Below the pieces are notes generated by a model that saw nothing but the letters and a program-made list of their open reading frames with translations, made no database searches and had not been told where the DNA came from. The position numbers and the translations under genes were made by a program. A stretch of 64,000 bases of DNA from Glandiceps talaboti (taxonomy: Eukaryota; Hemichordata; Enteropneusta; Spengelidae), in contig NC_135563.1 in NCBI RefSeq assembly GCF_964340395.1, positions 14,627,151 to 14,691,150 of the forward strand, read 5' to 3'. Shown here piece by piece: positions 22,401 to 29,429 of this stretch; the first letter of the stretch is position 1; each line of letters begins with the position of its first letter.

Positions 22401-22695
22401 TAATTACCAGACTTGCACATTGTTTTCATGTAAAAGAAGGCATTTTAGTGACTTTTTATTTTCTAGCGTAATAAATCCAGGTTTATAGTACGTACGTACA
22501 TGTATGTGAGAATATGAGTGTCAGCGTGATAGAAAGTAATAGCTGTTGACAATTATTTCATCATTTCTTTACAGAATTTTAAATCCCATGAGGGTTATGA
22601 AGAGAGGAAGCTCAGGAGCTGCCAAATTTTTTGTGTTTGTTATCATTATCACATTTTTACAATTCTTTCTCTACACAATGTTATTTTCACTTTAG
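842..22695 (+). CDS. Xylosyltransferase-like GT14 glycosyltransferase, 3' part of gene (19 exons, 5' end outside window)
   Basis: Joining 19 exons (842-941, 1836-1935, 3048-3127, 6193-6273, 8730-8837, 9912-10026, 10811-10979, 11519-11647, 12250-12352, 12664-12842, 13735-13921, 15461-15514, 16212-16303, 16751-16899, 18079-18287, 19316-19481, 20402-20783, 21841-21921, 22575-22695) gives 2605 nt: 867 codons, a stop and one leading base, with all intron phases compatible. Blocks shared with animal peptide O-xylosyltransferases, which add xylose to Ser of proteoglycan cores in the Golgi, are LAFALLVHE (about residue 80), YFYYCIHVDKR (105-115), WDFIINLSGADLPIRD (167-182), CDAHVY (about 221-226), DFCGQGP (about 325-331), MFARKFD (about 349-355) and a C-terminal domain ending around VGLWRARLVQ (638-647). 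An acidic linker (about 700-730) and two hydrophobic segments (812-827, 847-867) follow. Known xylosyltransferases are type II proteins anchored at the N terminus, so the C-terminal anchor is unusual. Family membership is firm; enzymatic activity and acceptor are not established. Confidence 0.9.
1203..1530. repeat. Imperfect tandem repeat, three units of about 100-130 bp
   Basis: The shared core is TTGAAGGAGTGATGGCTGAT plus CAAAATCC, with TTGTGCAAAG upstream in each copy. The third unit is most decayed. It lies in the intron after exon 1. Confidence 0.75.
1836..1935 (+). CDS. GT14-like gene, exon 2
   Basis: The acceptor is CTTTTTCTAG and the donor GTAAGT. It reads on from exon 1 in phase 0 for 33 codons and ends in phase 1. 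The encoded linker is polar and Pro-rich (SLPLPGPRPDL) and not itself diagnostic. It is accepted because the phase fits and because it leads directly into the catalytic domain. Confidence 0.72.
1960..2190. repeat. Low-complexity CATCA/CACAC-rich tract
   Basis: Degenerate ATCACA, CACCACA and CATTGCAT words lie just after the exon 2 donor. Several overlapping open frames here are artefacts of this composition. Confidence 0.6.
3048..3127 (+). CDS. GT14-like gene, exon 3 (start of catalytic domain)
   Basis: The acceptor is TTCTTTTTTGTAG and the donor GTAAGT. With the split Leu codon it encodes HANLIPARLAFALLVHEMP. This aligns with the first beta strand of the GT14 domain (ANPVRIAFVLVVHG in the human protein, from memory). 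It ends in phase 0. Confidence 0.85.
3440..3611. mobile_element. Foldback element with about 55-bp inverted arms
   Basis: The left arm, from CTGCCCACTGATGGAAAT through TTTTTAAACAAATTCCTGAAAAA, pairs with the right arm, from TTTTTCAAGAATTTGTTTAAAAA to ATTTCTGTCGTAGGGCAG. The loop is about 50 bp. It is a miniature element in the intron after exon 3. Confidence 0.7.
4575..4980 (-). mobile_element. Short inverted-repeat element family A, copy 1
   Basis: This stretch is the reverse complement of 23425-23810 over about 400 bp, with termini GTGTTTCCAAT and ATCGGAAACAAACA. Shared internal words include CAACCCTAAACA, TAAAATGGT and GCCTCATCTGT. There is no coding capacity. It is a non-autonomous DNA element inside an intron. 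Confidence 0.75.
5768..6072. repeat. Tandem repeat of AATCCATAGTAACCATGATAATGG-type units
   Basis: There are about six irregular units of 35-60 bp combining AAATCCATAGTAACCA, TGATAATGGTCATAG and CAACTG. It ends 120 bp before exon 4. Confidence 0.8.
6193..6273 (+). CDS. GT14-like gene, exon 4
   Basis: This 27-codon exon is phase 0 at both ends (acceptor TTGCAG, donor GTAAGA). It encodes LLRSIYKPYFYYCIHVDKR, the most recognisable block of the family (human: AIYHKDHFYYIHVDKR). Confidence 0.93.
6274..8729. other. Intron between exons 4 and 5
   Basis: Contents are a degenerate TG and CATG-rich tract (about 6668-6860) and a weak repeat of about 95-115 bp built on CAGGTTGATGG (7550-7745). No other exon or element was recognised. 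Confidence 0.55.
8730..8837 (+). CDS. GT14-like gene, exon 5
   Basis: There are 36 codons, phase 0 at both ends (acceptor TTTTTCCAG, donor GTGAGT). It corresponds to the family segment with a Trp-Gly before a helix (ASWGSYEIVRAELE against the human TIWGGASLLSTYL). Its last 57 bases and its donor are the first unit of a 71-bp tandem repeat running into the intron. Confidence 0.9.
8781..9048. repeat. 71-bp tandem repeat spanning the exon 5 donor, 3.8 units
   Basis: GAAAG(A/G)TC starts recur at 8781, 8852, 8923 and 8994, exactly 71 bp apart. Unit 1 is exon 5 coding sequence plus its donor. Units 2 and 3 carry GAACTAGAG followed by GTAAGT (8909) and GCGAGT (8980). Confidence 0.88.
9272..9395. 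repeat. Short tandem repeat with CTAGTTCCTATA core
   Basis: Three diverged units of about 50 bp are built on GTCTAGTTCCTATAC(A/G)GTA. They lie in the intron after exon 5. Confidence 0.65.
9912..10026 (+). CDS. GT14-like gene, exon 6
   Basis: The acceptor is TTCACTGTCAG and the donor GTAAAG; it ends in phase 1. It encodes WDFIINLSGADLPIRD, matching the WDFFINLSAADYPIRT block of xylosyltransferases, whose Asp sits in the sugar-nucleotide site. The Asp is present here. Confidence 0.93.
10811..10979 (+). CDS. GT14-like gene, exon 7
   Basis: This exon of 169 nt has acceptor TGTTTCCAG and donor GTGAGT. It encodes TFLRKNGRW followed by YSCDAHVY and RPVWADMYSASQWGVYG. It aligns with FIRKQGLDRLFLECDAHMW and GGSDWFLLNRRF of the human enzyme. 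The Glu before the Cys-Asp pair in human is Ser here, and SDW is SQW. Its 3' end and donor are duplicated downstream. Confidence 0.92.
10927..11365. repeat. Tandem repeat (about 134-141 bp) seeded by the end of exon 7, four units
   Basis: AGGCCAG starts occur at 10927 (coding), 11061, 11200 and 11341. Units 1 and 2 are collinear without indels, including GTGAGT at 10980 and 11114. Units 3 and 4 have lost most of the exon-like part. Confidence 0.8.
11063..11113 (+). other. Candidate alternative 51-nt exon: duplicated 3' end of exon 7
   Basis: This is a diverged copy of the end of exon 7, offset by exactly 134 bp. It is preceded by a pyrimidine-rich tract and CATACAG, and followed by GTGAGT. 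Entering from the phase-2 end of exon 7, it encodes PVLTDMYNTSQWEIYD and leaves again in phase 2, so inclusion adds 17 residues with no frame change or stop. The intron before it would be 83 nt. Whether it is used cannot be told from sequence. Confidence 0.45.
11519..11647 (+). CDS. GT14-like gene, exon 8
   Basis: The acceptor is GATTTTACAG. The donor is non-canonical GCAAGT after TACAG, a typical GC-AG intron. It encodes NFAEFVVSPDRGYL and CIIPDESYMMSNLMIS. This matches the RFVEYVTFSTDDL and LLPAESFFHTVLENS region of the human enzyme, including the conserved Pro-x-Glu-Ser. Confidence 0.92.
11830..12055. mobile_element. Diverged relative of the foldback element at 18783
   Basis: The right end ATCCATGTGGCCACTTTAA matches the arm of the 18.8-kb element. 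Inside, a GTTGGACTTGGTCAATGTTG segment parallels that element's GACTTGGTATGTGTTGTTTC. The other terminus was not found, so this is a partial copy. Confidence 0.5.
12250..12352 (+). CDS. GT14-like gene, exon 9
   Basis: The acceptor is CCTTTTCAG and the donor GTGAGA; it ends in phase 0. It encodes CRHTEDIDFCG, comparable to the CQYKHIVDWCGCSP motif of xylosyltransferases, with both Cys positions kept. Confidence 0.9.
12664..12842 (+). CDS. GT14-like gene, exon 10
   Basis: The acceptor is TTTTCATTTATAG and the donor GTATGA, with 59 codons plus two bases. It encodes FEPADLPKL and DAMFARKFDHDPRNQVRKEV. This aligns with the FFARKF block that closes the catalytic domain in xylosyltransferases. Confidence 0.92.
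13735..13921 (+). CDS. GT14-like gene, exon 11
   Basis: The acceptor GTTGATGACAG has a weak pyrimidine tract; the donor is GTAAGT. There are 62 codons, including a CC pair and several aromatic residues (FPQFYHSNPCCRPYYSA). It lies in the link between the catalytic and C-terminal domains and is diverged from the human protein. Acceptance rests on phase, an open frame and clean splice sites. Confidence 0.82.
14752..15260. mobile_element. Long imperfect inverted repeat element
   Basis: The left arm contains TTGCAAATATTGTGTCTGAT, then GTGAACTTGG, GAGTGAGTGTCTTATTC, CATCTGACAC and GTTCAAATCCTG. These words recur in order in the reverse complement of the right arm. Each arm spans about 200 bp. It lies in the intron after exon 11. 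Confidence 0.72.
15461..15514 (+). CDS. GT14-like gene, exon 12 (54 nt)
   Basis: This 18-codon exon is phase 0 at both ends, with acceptor TTCATTCATCAG and donor GTAAGC. It encodes DEINTNGNKTAKTFRAAV, which has an NKT glycosylation sequon. There is no family motif, but removing it would not disturb the frame, so it could be a cassette exon. Confidence 0.72.
16212..16303 (+). CDS. GT14-like gene, exon 13
   Basis: The acceptor is TTTATTTTCAG and the donor GTAAGT; it ends in phase 2. It encodes SPRAHSECFSNGHLRALQIS, roughly where human xylosyltransferases have a Cys-containing stretch before the C-terminal domain. Confidence 0.82.
16413..16470. repeat. (TG)n(TCTG)n microsatellite
   Basis: Eleven TG repeats pass directly into nine to ten TCTG repeats, in the intron after exon 13. 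Confidence 0.95.
16751..16899 (+). CDS. GT14-like gene, exon 14
   Basis: The acceptor is TTTTACACAG and the donor GTATGT; it enters completing an Ala codon and ends in phase 1. It encodes KQIYVPYEAVRSTLGVIHL followed by a charged SRDEDVV stretch. It belongs to the beta-rich C-terminal domain. Confidence 0.85.
16961..17332. mobile_element. Short element family B (AGGCCT-ended), copy 1
   Basis: It starts TTAGGCCTTTAAA, then GTGGTTCCGATTACG, and ends TAACCAGAACCAAACA then TTTAGGCC, giving imperfect inverted termini. It is collinear with 55334-55790 except for about 75 internal bp. It has no coding capacity. Confidence 0.75.
17935..18120. repeat. Two-unit tandem duplication across the exon 15 acceptor
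   Basis: AGAT(C/T)AAAGTA, then a pyrimidine tract, AG and TTGTCATTTAAACCA(G/A)TTA occur twice, with the acceptors at 17976-17977 and 18077-18078. The upstream copy reads about 18 codons before an in-frame TAA. Confidence 0.8.
18079..18287 (+). CDS. GT14-like gene, exon 15
   Basis: The acceptor is GACTTTGCAG and the donor GTAAGT; it ends in phase 0. It encodes ARFKISFNQP, TLEFNATLFDPYGN (sequon NAT) and a basic end. The beta-strand pattern fits the xylosyltransferase C-terminal domain. A decayed copy of its first 40 bases and acceptor lies 101 bp upstream. Confidence 0.88.
18483..18509. repeat. Perfect 12-bp-arm hairpin, 3-nt loop
   Basis: CTGTTTCCGCAT, AAT, ATGCGGAAACAG. It is the tightest perfect inverted repeat seen outside the AT microsatellites, and lies in the intron after exon 15. 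Confidence 0.85.
18783..19120. mobile_element. Foldback element with about 160-bp arms, flanked by TTAA
   Basis: It begins TTAA then AGTGGCCATATATATGAGG and ends CCTCATCCATATGGCCACT then TTAA. Both arms include the TTTTATCATG(G/A)CTT, TGTGAAACAACA and AAGTC words in mirror order. TTAA at both ends would suit a piggyBac-type target duplication, though A/T richness makes chance possible. Confidence 0.78.
19316..19481 (+). CDS. GT14-like gene, exon 16
   Basis: The acceptor is TTCTTTCCTAG and the donor GTATGA; it ends in phase 1. It encodes NCGVIDVGLWRARLVQLKQV, resembling the PGVWTVKIL end of the human C-terminal domain. The conventional family fold appears to end here. Confidence 0.88.
19544..19925. 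repeat. Tandem repeat, 62-67 bp period, about 5.7 units
   Basis: Units start at 19544, 19611, 19673, 19740, 19807 and 19874, each with GTCCAGT, GACTTATTTCTGCCTTTAGT and CTATCAACTTAATGGAAAA. Three consecutive units are almost identical. The array starts 63 bp after the exon 16 donor. Confidence 0.9.
20183..20324. repeat. Intronic stem-loop just upstream of exon 17
   Basis: The outer arms CATAAAAGCATTGATAAAAT and ATTTTATCAATGCTTTTAAG, and the inner arms TAGTTTTTACCAGATTTCAT and ATGAAATCTGGTAAAAACTA, pair across a short loop. It ends 77 bp before the exon 17 acceptor. It is probably a miniature foldback element. Confidence 0.75.
20402..20783 (+). CDS. GT14-like gene, exon 17 (acidic linker)
   Basis: This is the longest exon, 382 nt, with acceptor TTGATATGACAG and donor GTAAGT. 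After VPDWLWEVEGV comes an acidic tract with DDDEGEE and EEDFEEEEE, then a mixed-charge Gln-rich stretch. No known domain is evident. The tract is low-complexity and probably disordered, and it tethers the enzyme-like part to the C-terminal hydrophobic segments. Confidence 0.9.
20829..21104. mobile_element. Miniature inverted-repeat element with TA ends
   Basis: It runs from GTTCAATGTAGGATAAAAAG to CTTTTTTATCCTACATTGAAC-type ends (inverted termini about 35-40 bp), with TA on both sides at 20827-20828 and after the right end. This suits a Tc1/mariner-mobilised element. It lies in the intron after exon 17. Confidence 0.72.
21841..21921 (+). CDS. GT14-like gene, exon 18 (first hydrophobic segment)
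   Basis: The acceptor is TGTTTTACAG and the donor GTAAGT. It encodes FLKILLISTIVVVVIK, a short hydrophobic run of about 16 residues bounded by Lys. It enters completing a Met codon and leaves in phase 2. Confidence 0.85.
21922..22574. other. Last intron of the GT14-like gene
   Basis: I see no repeat or element of note; it is AT-rich with GTATGTGTGTATGTGC-like short runs. Confidence 0.6.
22575..22695 (+). CDS. GT14-like gene, terminal exon 19 (second hydrophobic segment)
   Basis: The acceptor is TTTCTTTACAG and the stop is TAG at 22693-22695. A basic stretch (MRVMKRG) leads into KFFVFVIIITFLQFFLYTML at the extreme C terminus. This gives a tail-anchor-like or second transmembrane segment. Confidence 0.87.
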
Positions 22696-22995
22696 AAGTC
22701 ATAAAAAAAGACACAATCCAAAGATGTACATTTCTGTTCTTTGTAAAAACTTTTTGCTAAAAACTCGTCTTATTTTATCACAGACTAAAAACAATGGACT
22801 TTGTGTATTTACAAGTGATGAAGACCAATCGTGTTCAATAATTTTATGGCATCCGAAATCTATATTTTATATTTGCTCATATTTATAAGGAGGAAAGTGT
22901 CAATTTTCCAAAGATGAAATGTGACATGGGAGAAGGACACCAGTTAAAATTTCACAGATATTAATTTTCCTATTTCAAGTACTTACATTGTTTTT

Positions 22996-23038
22996 ATTAA
23001 AGATGTGATCATTAAATCCTGGTGATTGTGCTATTAAA
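22996..23038 (+). terminator. Cluster of three ATTAAA hexamers, possible poly(A) signals
   Basis: ATTAAA occurs at 22996, 23011 and 23033, 300-340 bases after the stop of the GT14-like gene. Such variant hexamers can direct cleavage. A canonical AATAAA at 27333 with a GT-rich stretch after it could instead end a much longer 3' UTR. Confidence 0.35.
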
Positions 23039-23424
23039 CAAGTTTGTACCACTTACACCCAGTTTTTGATGGGGCATAAGCTGAGTTCATATGTTTTTGT
23101 GGGGAGGGGGTAATATTATTTCACTTTCTATCGGCAGAACTCAAACGCCGCCATCTTGAATATCCTTAATATTGCATCATGGGAAATGTGATGATAAATT
23201 ACATTGTTTGTAACAACAAATAGGAGGTTTATTTTACCAATAGCTCCAGATAATTCCCTAGTACTTTGTGTCTGAGCATGCAGTCCATATTTGATTTGAT
23301 GACATAATTTAGTGTACATATTACAGTGCTTCTAAATCCCCATCCTGCCATCAACTGTGGTCATAACATCATATGAACAATTTTCAATGCCGTCCAAGGC
23401 ATGTGTTGACTTACATTACACAAA

Positions 23425-23810
23425 TGTTTGTTTCCGATAACATGACTTCATAATATAGGGTGGGTAGGTAGGTCACAATTTTATTTATTTTACTTTTAAA
23501 TTTTTTTAAAATTATTTCTATCCCAATTAAGATAAGATGCTCGTCAGGTCAGAATACGTCCGTGAGAATTTGATGAGGTGTAGAAGAAGTAAATGAACAC
23601 AATTATAAGTTAAATAGATGAAGCAGAATGTACTGTTATAGTCAAAAAAGGAGTGGTTTGTATCTGGAATACAATTTTTTAAAAAGTGACTACAGATGAG
23701 GCAAAGGGCATGAAGTTGTACACAGAAATAGTAGTAAATTGTTACCATTTTACTTCTTTGCATACAAAAAAATTGTTTAGGGTTGGGTGATCGGAAACAC
23801 ATTATTTGTT
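23425..23810 (+). mobile_element. Short inverted-repeat element family A, copy 2
   Basis: It starts TTTGTTTCCGATAACATGAC and ends TTTAGGGTTGGGTGATCGGA then AACAC. It is the same family as 4575-4980 in the opposite orientation. GGTAGGTAGGTC lies near the left end of both copies. It has no coding capacity. Confidence 0.75.
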
Positions 23811-24461
23811 TTATTTGGCCTTTATAGTATACAGCATATAAACTCAGCTTGTGCTTCGTTAACTAGATGCACTGAAATATTTTGTCAACAATGAAGTAAA
23901 AAGTCATGAAGGGGACACTGCAGTAACCAATTTTACAATGAACCAAGCAAAGAACAATGATTGTAAATATCAACCTTACCTTTCACTTTCTCTCTTTAAT
24001 TCTTATATCACAGTCTTCGCTATTTTTCCACAAGTCAACATATATATATATATTTGGCTTAGTTGTCCTTGGTTAATGTCTGTAAGTGAAAGCAAGACAG
24101 AATGTGGTAATAGTCAATTTGACAAAACCCCACATTTCCCCTGATAATCCACCGTTTTCTGTTGAAGTCACAAGATTAGTTTTGGAAGTTTGGAAGTTTA
24201 TATCCCTAACTATCTTGTGTGCTTAATGTTGGTAAACATATTACCACTATGAGAATGAATGTTCATGGACTCTGGGTAAACTTAGTAATGAAATTTCAAA
24301 AAAATTGGAAGTGAATCTCGTCGACGTCTCGTCAGTATCATCAGAGGTGTACTACAATGGACTATTGTCACGTGTCTTGGAAGAGACATAATTCCACTTA
24401 CATTCCTTTAAAGGTTACGTCGCTATCACAGGCTAGACATGAAATATCACTTTTAACCTCA

Positions 24462-24580
24462 GTCTGATTAAAATCTGATGTAAGAATATGACTCAATTTC
24501 ATAATTTATTGTTCTTTATTTATTTTAAATATTTTTGTTCCAGGAGTGAGTGCCTCTTCCTACAAAAGTAAGAGACACGC
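24462..24580. mobile_element. Solo arm of the 14.75-kb inverted-repeat element
   Basis: CAGTCTGATTAAAATCTGAT, then TTATTGTTCTTTATTTATTT and GGAGTGAGTGCCTC follow the order of the left arm at 14770-14900. No partner arm was identified nearby. Confidence 0.5.
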
Positions 24581-27136
24581 CTGGACCTAAACAAATCTAA
24601 AACAAACAAGAAATGAAGGAAATAGAGGTAAATAAGGAAAATCAAGCTGTATTCTTACATCAGATTGTTTCAACCTATACTGCCATTCACCCAATTTTCA
24701 TAGAAAATGGTGGTCGAAGTAAAAACAGATTTCATAATGATATTAGGGAAAGCAAGCGACTTACATCTCAGTCAAACCTGTGTTGTGCCAGTTCCCGCCA
24801 GAGTACTCCTTATTTCAATATGTAGATTCTATAAGTTCATCTTTTTCCTTCAAGAACATAATTTATTTATACATTCCAGTGGTATGACACAGATAACGAA
24901 CTCGCCTGTCTGTAAAAGAATGAAAAGGGCATGTATTTAGTATTATGATAAAAAACTGATCCATGCTGATGATATAGTTATAAATAAATGTCAAATTTGT
25001 AGTACACCAAAATTCATGAATAAATCAGTTTTGACTCAAGTTCTGCTAAGCATTAACTTCACATCCCTGAAGATCTGAGGACTCGAGTTGAAAGCTAGGA
25101 TGTATTTGAGTATTTTAGTGCCATATAAAATTTAAAATTTATTTGTCAATATATCTGATTCCTGTTTCATATTTATGGTCTACAAAATTTACAAGCTACA
25201 AATTTGATCGGGATGAAATTTATGGTAAACCCTTACTCAGATGACACATATACAAATTACTGTGCAGTAATTCTTCGCAGGAATTTTCATATAAGCACAA
25301 CACATGTATGGTCAACATAATTCAACATGTACATCAAGTTGGTGCTACACTTTTACACAGATCTTTTCCATGTTTCATGGTTCCACAATTGCATAGCACT
25401 ATGAAGGTATACCAAAATATTCAGGGAGTAATACTCAGAAAAGTAGAAGAGGGATGAAATAACACTAGTAGATCTAGAATGGAACCGGAATAGAACTAGG
25501 AAAAATAACATTTTGGGATCACACAGCAGGAGAAAAATTAACCAAAGAAAAATAAGATCTTTACGTTTTATGAATTATTTACTTTTTGAGTCTATTTGTA
25601 GAAAGAGTATTGTACCATACACATCAATATTTTTTTTTTGTATAGAGTACACAAAGAGAGTTTTTGTTTGGGCTGGGGTTTTAGTGGATGACAGGGTTTG
25701 TATATTAGCAATTCCTTCAAGTGTAAATGATTACTTTAAATTCGTAATTTGATGGTGCTGTCAAAAGAACAAATTGAGAAACTGAACAAAAAACTTATTA
25801 GTTGACAGCCATTGTTATGGTAACATGAAACATGACCCCCAAAAATGTGGATAAAAGCTCTACTTAAAATGCCTACAAATATTTGTCAGAAAAATTGTAA
25901 AGCTATATTTTTTACAAAAACTTGTGTAATTTTAATTATTTATAGCTAGAAATGTTGTGTAGTTCACCAAATGTTAAATTGTGTGCCATACATTATTCAA
26001 ATAAAAAAAACAACTTCCACTGTACTGTTAGAGGGTATTAGAAAAACACACTAAGATTTAAACTCGTAGATATACATTTTCCTGACTAGACTGATGTCTA
26101 AAAAGGCTGTACATCAAAAAATTGGAGTAAATGTGTTCAGAAAATTTGATATTATGTATTGCAATATACCCATTTACTGCTTATAACAGTTGTCATGTTT
26201 TGCTGTACAAACTGTTGCAACTCTTTTTTCTGATCTTTGCAACTGGATAATTAGACCTATTTTTAGTTATCTGACTGTCTTATAACACGCATGCACACAC
26301 ATATATGTAAATACATTCATCCATCCATACATACATACATAAACACATACATGCAAACACAAGCGTACACAGTTTTTGTCCACATGTAGATGTACAAATG
26401 AAATGTTAATTGTCAACACAGACACAGATGTATATTTTATATCACACCTAATGATTCAAGCAATGACTACAATTTCAGTTAATGACCAAATGAATGATTC
26501 TGAGTTTTGAAATTAGTTTTGTTTGGTTAAAAATTTTGTCTTTTGAGGTTTACATAATTGTAGAAAAGGCTCTTCTCTTTTTTTTTAAATTGTCCATATG
26601 TCATCTATGTTAAGAGATGTGTTTATAATTAAAGGATTTTTTCAGAATTATCACTTTTTAAAAGCAGATTTGTCTATTTTTGAAAGAACTAAAAATTGGC
26701 ATTTTTTTCCAGTTTTGTTTTGTATTCATGGTCATACAGTATTTTTAGCAAAAGTTTAATTACTAGTGTAACTCTTAATTTCAAATGTGGTAAATATAGT
26801 CAGCGTTGAATATAGAATGTGGGCAAAATCTATAACATGCATCATTAGAATTATTAAGAAGCAGGATGTTTAAAATTGCTTTCCACAAATGTTTGGTTGA
26901 TTTTATGGTGGCATTCCATAGTGACAAGAAGTAGACACCCTAGCATCATTATACAGTTGACACCGACTATCCAGGAATTTGCAATGTTGATTTACAAAGT
27001 TGTAACACTCAAGATTATGTAGAATAATGTGTGTGTGTGTGGGGGGGGATTATGTGTTATGGTATTTATGTGTGCTATTTTGGTTTTGTATGTACGTTTT
27101 TAGTACCAAGTAAAAACAAGTGTGAAACTTTATTGG

Positions 27137-27150
27137 CCTCTAGGTGGCGC
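27137..27150 (+). promoter_or_regulatory. CTCF-like motif
   Basis: CCTCTAGGTGGCGC matches the bilaterian CTCF core CCASYAGRKGGCRS at 13 of 14 positions. It lies between the two convergent genes. Occupancy is unknown. Confidence 0.4.
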
Positions 27151-27332
27151 TATTTGTGCAAATCATGTCACAACTGTTGTGACTGCTCTGTTAACAGGTT
27201 GAAAGCTCGTCTCATCTTTTAGAACCCTTTGAGCTGACTTTTGTTGACCATTCACTTTTCATTTGGGTATTTTTTTTTTCATGTAATATTTATTGTATTT
27301 GTCCCAACGAAGCACTGCTTTATACATTTGTC

Positions 27333-27338
27333 AATAAA
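27333..27338 (+). terminator. Canonical AATAAA with GT-rich downstream sequence
   Basis: AATAAA is followed about 40 bases later by GATGTGTCTGTTGATAACC and further GT-rich sequence, as at real cleavage sites. If used by the upstream gene, its 3' UTR would be about 4.6 kb and include mobile-element sequence. Confidence 0.25.
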
Positions 27339-28323
27339 CTACATTTTGTAAATTTTTCTGTACAAATGATGTGTCTGTTGATAACCGTTGATGAGTGTTG
27401 GTATAAAACATGTCATATGACAAAAGGAGGCATTTGAAAGCAAGTGTCATGTAGTGTGTGAAAATCACCTTTATTTTATCATACCCTTGAAATGGTGAAT
27501 ATAGTAGAAATCACACAAGTAGTGTTCCCATTTAAACAATGATTACAGCCACTAATATGAAAAAAAGACAATATTTCTACAGTAACTATGCTAAAAAAAT
27601 GTGCGAATTTTATTTATGTCTATTATTTGAAGATGTTTAACATTCACATAACTTGACAATTTTACAAAATTTGACAAAATCATAACTTAGTATGTAAGAT
27701 AGTAATTTTAGATCGTATTTTACTCAATTCAATTCAATTCAAAAAGTTTATTTCCATTAAATCAAAAAATATAATGGAAAATTCCTTTATAGCTAGCTTG
27801 CTCAGCTCAATGACTAGGACGCATGCATGTCCTACATACTATGCAATTTTTTTTTTTTGGGGGGGGAGGGGGGTTGGGGTTGGTTTTACCCAAGGATGCA
27901 ATGACTATGCATCCACATTCTCCATGCGGAGGGCGCTATCTACAATATCATTGTCAGGCAGCCGGTCACAAATGAATCTACCCTACGCAAGGTTATAGAC
28001 TTTGCCTAGTTATGATATGTTTTAAGTTAAGTTTTGTGAATTGATTTGAATAAAGTGTGATCTCCTGTTTGTCTAACTTTATCAGAATATATAATACGCA
28101 GACAATCACTGTATGTTTGTCTTGTCACTCAACACCAAATGTGCAGAACTGAACCTGTTGAGATCTCACTGAACTTTTGTTACAGAAACTAACTTGAGAT
28201 GTAAACTAAATATCTTTGGTTAGGATCACTGTTCCTATTATCCTTTCTTACCATCAATGTATATATACCAAATTACACTTGAAGTATGCTTTGTTAAAAA
28301 TACATATACCAATCTATATGAAA

Positions 28324-28329
28324 TTTATT
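28324..28329 (-). terminator. AATAAA on - strand, possible SMIM8 poly(A) signal
   Basis: TTTATT on the + strand lies about 940 bases past the SMIM8 stop. It is the nearest canonical hexamer I found. The hexamer is frequent in AT-rich DNA. Confidence 0.25.
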
Positions 28330-28535
28330 GCTCCCCTTCTAAACATATTGCCTAGTTTCCCAAAATCATTAATTATGCAAATGAATCCTAAAACTAAAAA
28401 CTACCTCAACCACCTTTTTTTATGGATGAACATGGGTCATTCCTATTATAGCCCCTATTTGAGCACTGCCTGTTTGGGGGCAAATAATAAAAGAAATTAC
28501 TATGAACAGAAATGTGGCTAAAACTATGGTAGGTT

Positions 28536-28735
28536 TACTGTAAACCTGGAAATTTTTGCTAAAGACTTCTTTTCGCATATTTTGCTGGACATCATATAAC
28601 TAGTGACTAAAATGTCTTCTTCTATATGAACACAATGTACCAGTTTGGTAGTTAGTATAAATTAGTCTTTGAGAACTTGCTGAAGACTGTAAAATTGCAA
28701 ATTTTTTAGTAACGAAAATATCTGGGTTTACAGTA
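28536..28735. mobile_element. Miniature inverted-repeat element (TACTGTAAACC ends)
   Basis: TACTGTAAACCTGGAAATTT on the left is mirrored by ATATCTGGGTTTACAGTA on the right. The 200-bp element could have TA target duplications. Confidence 0.65.
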
Positions 28736-29267
28736 TCTCACATTGACATGGTCTGCGTGTTTTCTTTTCTGTGTCAAAAAGAAATCAGAGTTGCATGTTC
28801 TGATTCACATAATAGTCTGTCCTTTGTGCACCACATTTTCATTTCAAAACTCTTTACACCTTAAACACCTGTATTGTTCAAAAAATGACTTTCCAAAACA
28901 AAAATTACATTTCAATGCTTGATTTTGGTGCAACCCTATATTGAACGATAAGTGAAGATAGAGTGGAAAACCAGAATGTCTGAATACCCGATTGTCTTTG
29001 GTTAGGCCTGGTTCATTGACTTTGTGATATCAAATTGACTAGTTGCAGAACCTTTCTCTATCTGAGTCTGAGTTGGAATCAAATCATACCACTTCCCTTG
29101 TCTATGATTGCAATACAATGTACATAGAAAAACAACCAGATTTGCTTGCACCACCCACTGCATGTTTGGTTACAGTTCTTCAATTACTGTGTTGTTCACT
29201 TATCTATGATCCACTGTAGTGAACCAGAAAGAGAGAGAAGTAACATTCAAAGTTCTGCGATGCAACC

Positions 29268-29429
29268 TTAGTCCCATTTTGAGCTTTTTCGTTTAGTTTC
29301 CACCGAACCATCATGATTGTAGGCGACGTATATTTGATCTTTTTTGTTCTCTGCCATGGCATTCATATACCCAAAGTAAACCACGATACCAGTCATTACC
29401 GTAAGTCCAAATGCCATGACCACTTTGTT
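29268..29429 (-). CDS. SMIM8: SMIM8 exon 2
   Basis: It begins NKVVMAFGL directly after the acceptor CAG. It holds the transmembrane segment, the ENKKD motif and the terminal KSSKWD before TAA at 29268-29270. The open frame continues a little upstream into the intron, but a Met there would replace the conserved exon 1. Confidence 0.94.
   Translation of the reverse strand, partial: NKVVMAFGLTVMTGIVVYFGYMNAMAENKKDQIYVAYNHDGSVETKRKSSKWD

Larger units (their letters stand above)
23039..29267. other. Region between the two convergent genes
   Basis: It holds two mobile-element copies (23425, 28536), an inverted-repeat arm (24462), a CTCF-like motif (27137), an ATACATAC stretch near 26320, a poly-T/G tract at 27847-27872 and possible poly(A) signals for both genes. 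A GCCGCCATCTTG word (23147-23158) resembles a YY1 site on the - strand. No coding exon was recognised. Confidence 0.55.

Noticed and set aside
23147-23158. GCCGCCATCTTG, a YY1-like site, next to a CATCATGGGAAATG word, suggesting a promoter
   Set aside because: No gene starts there on either strand, and a similar CATCATGGGA word at 36593 suggests repeated DNA; noted only in the region entry.
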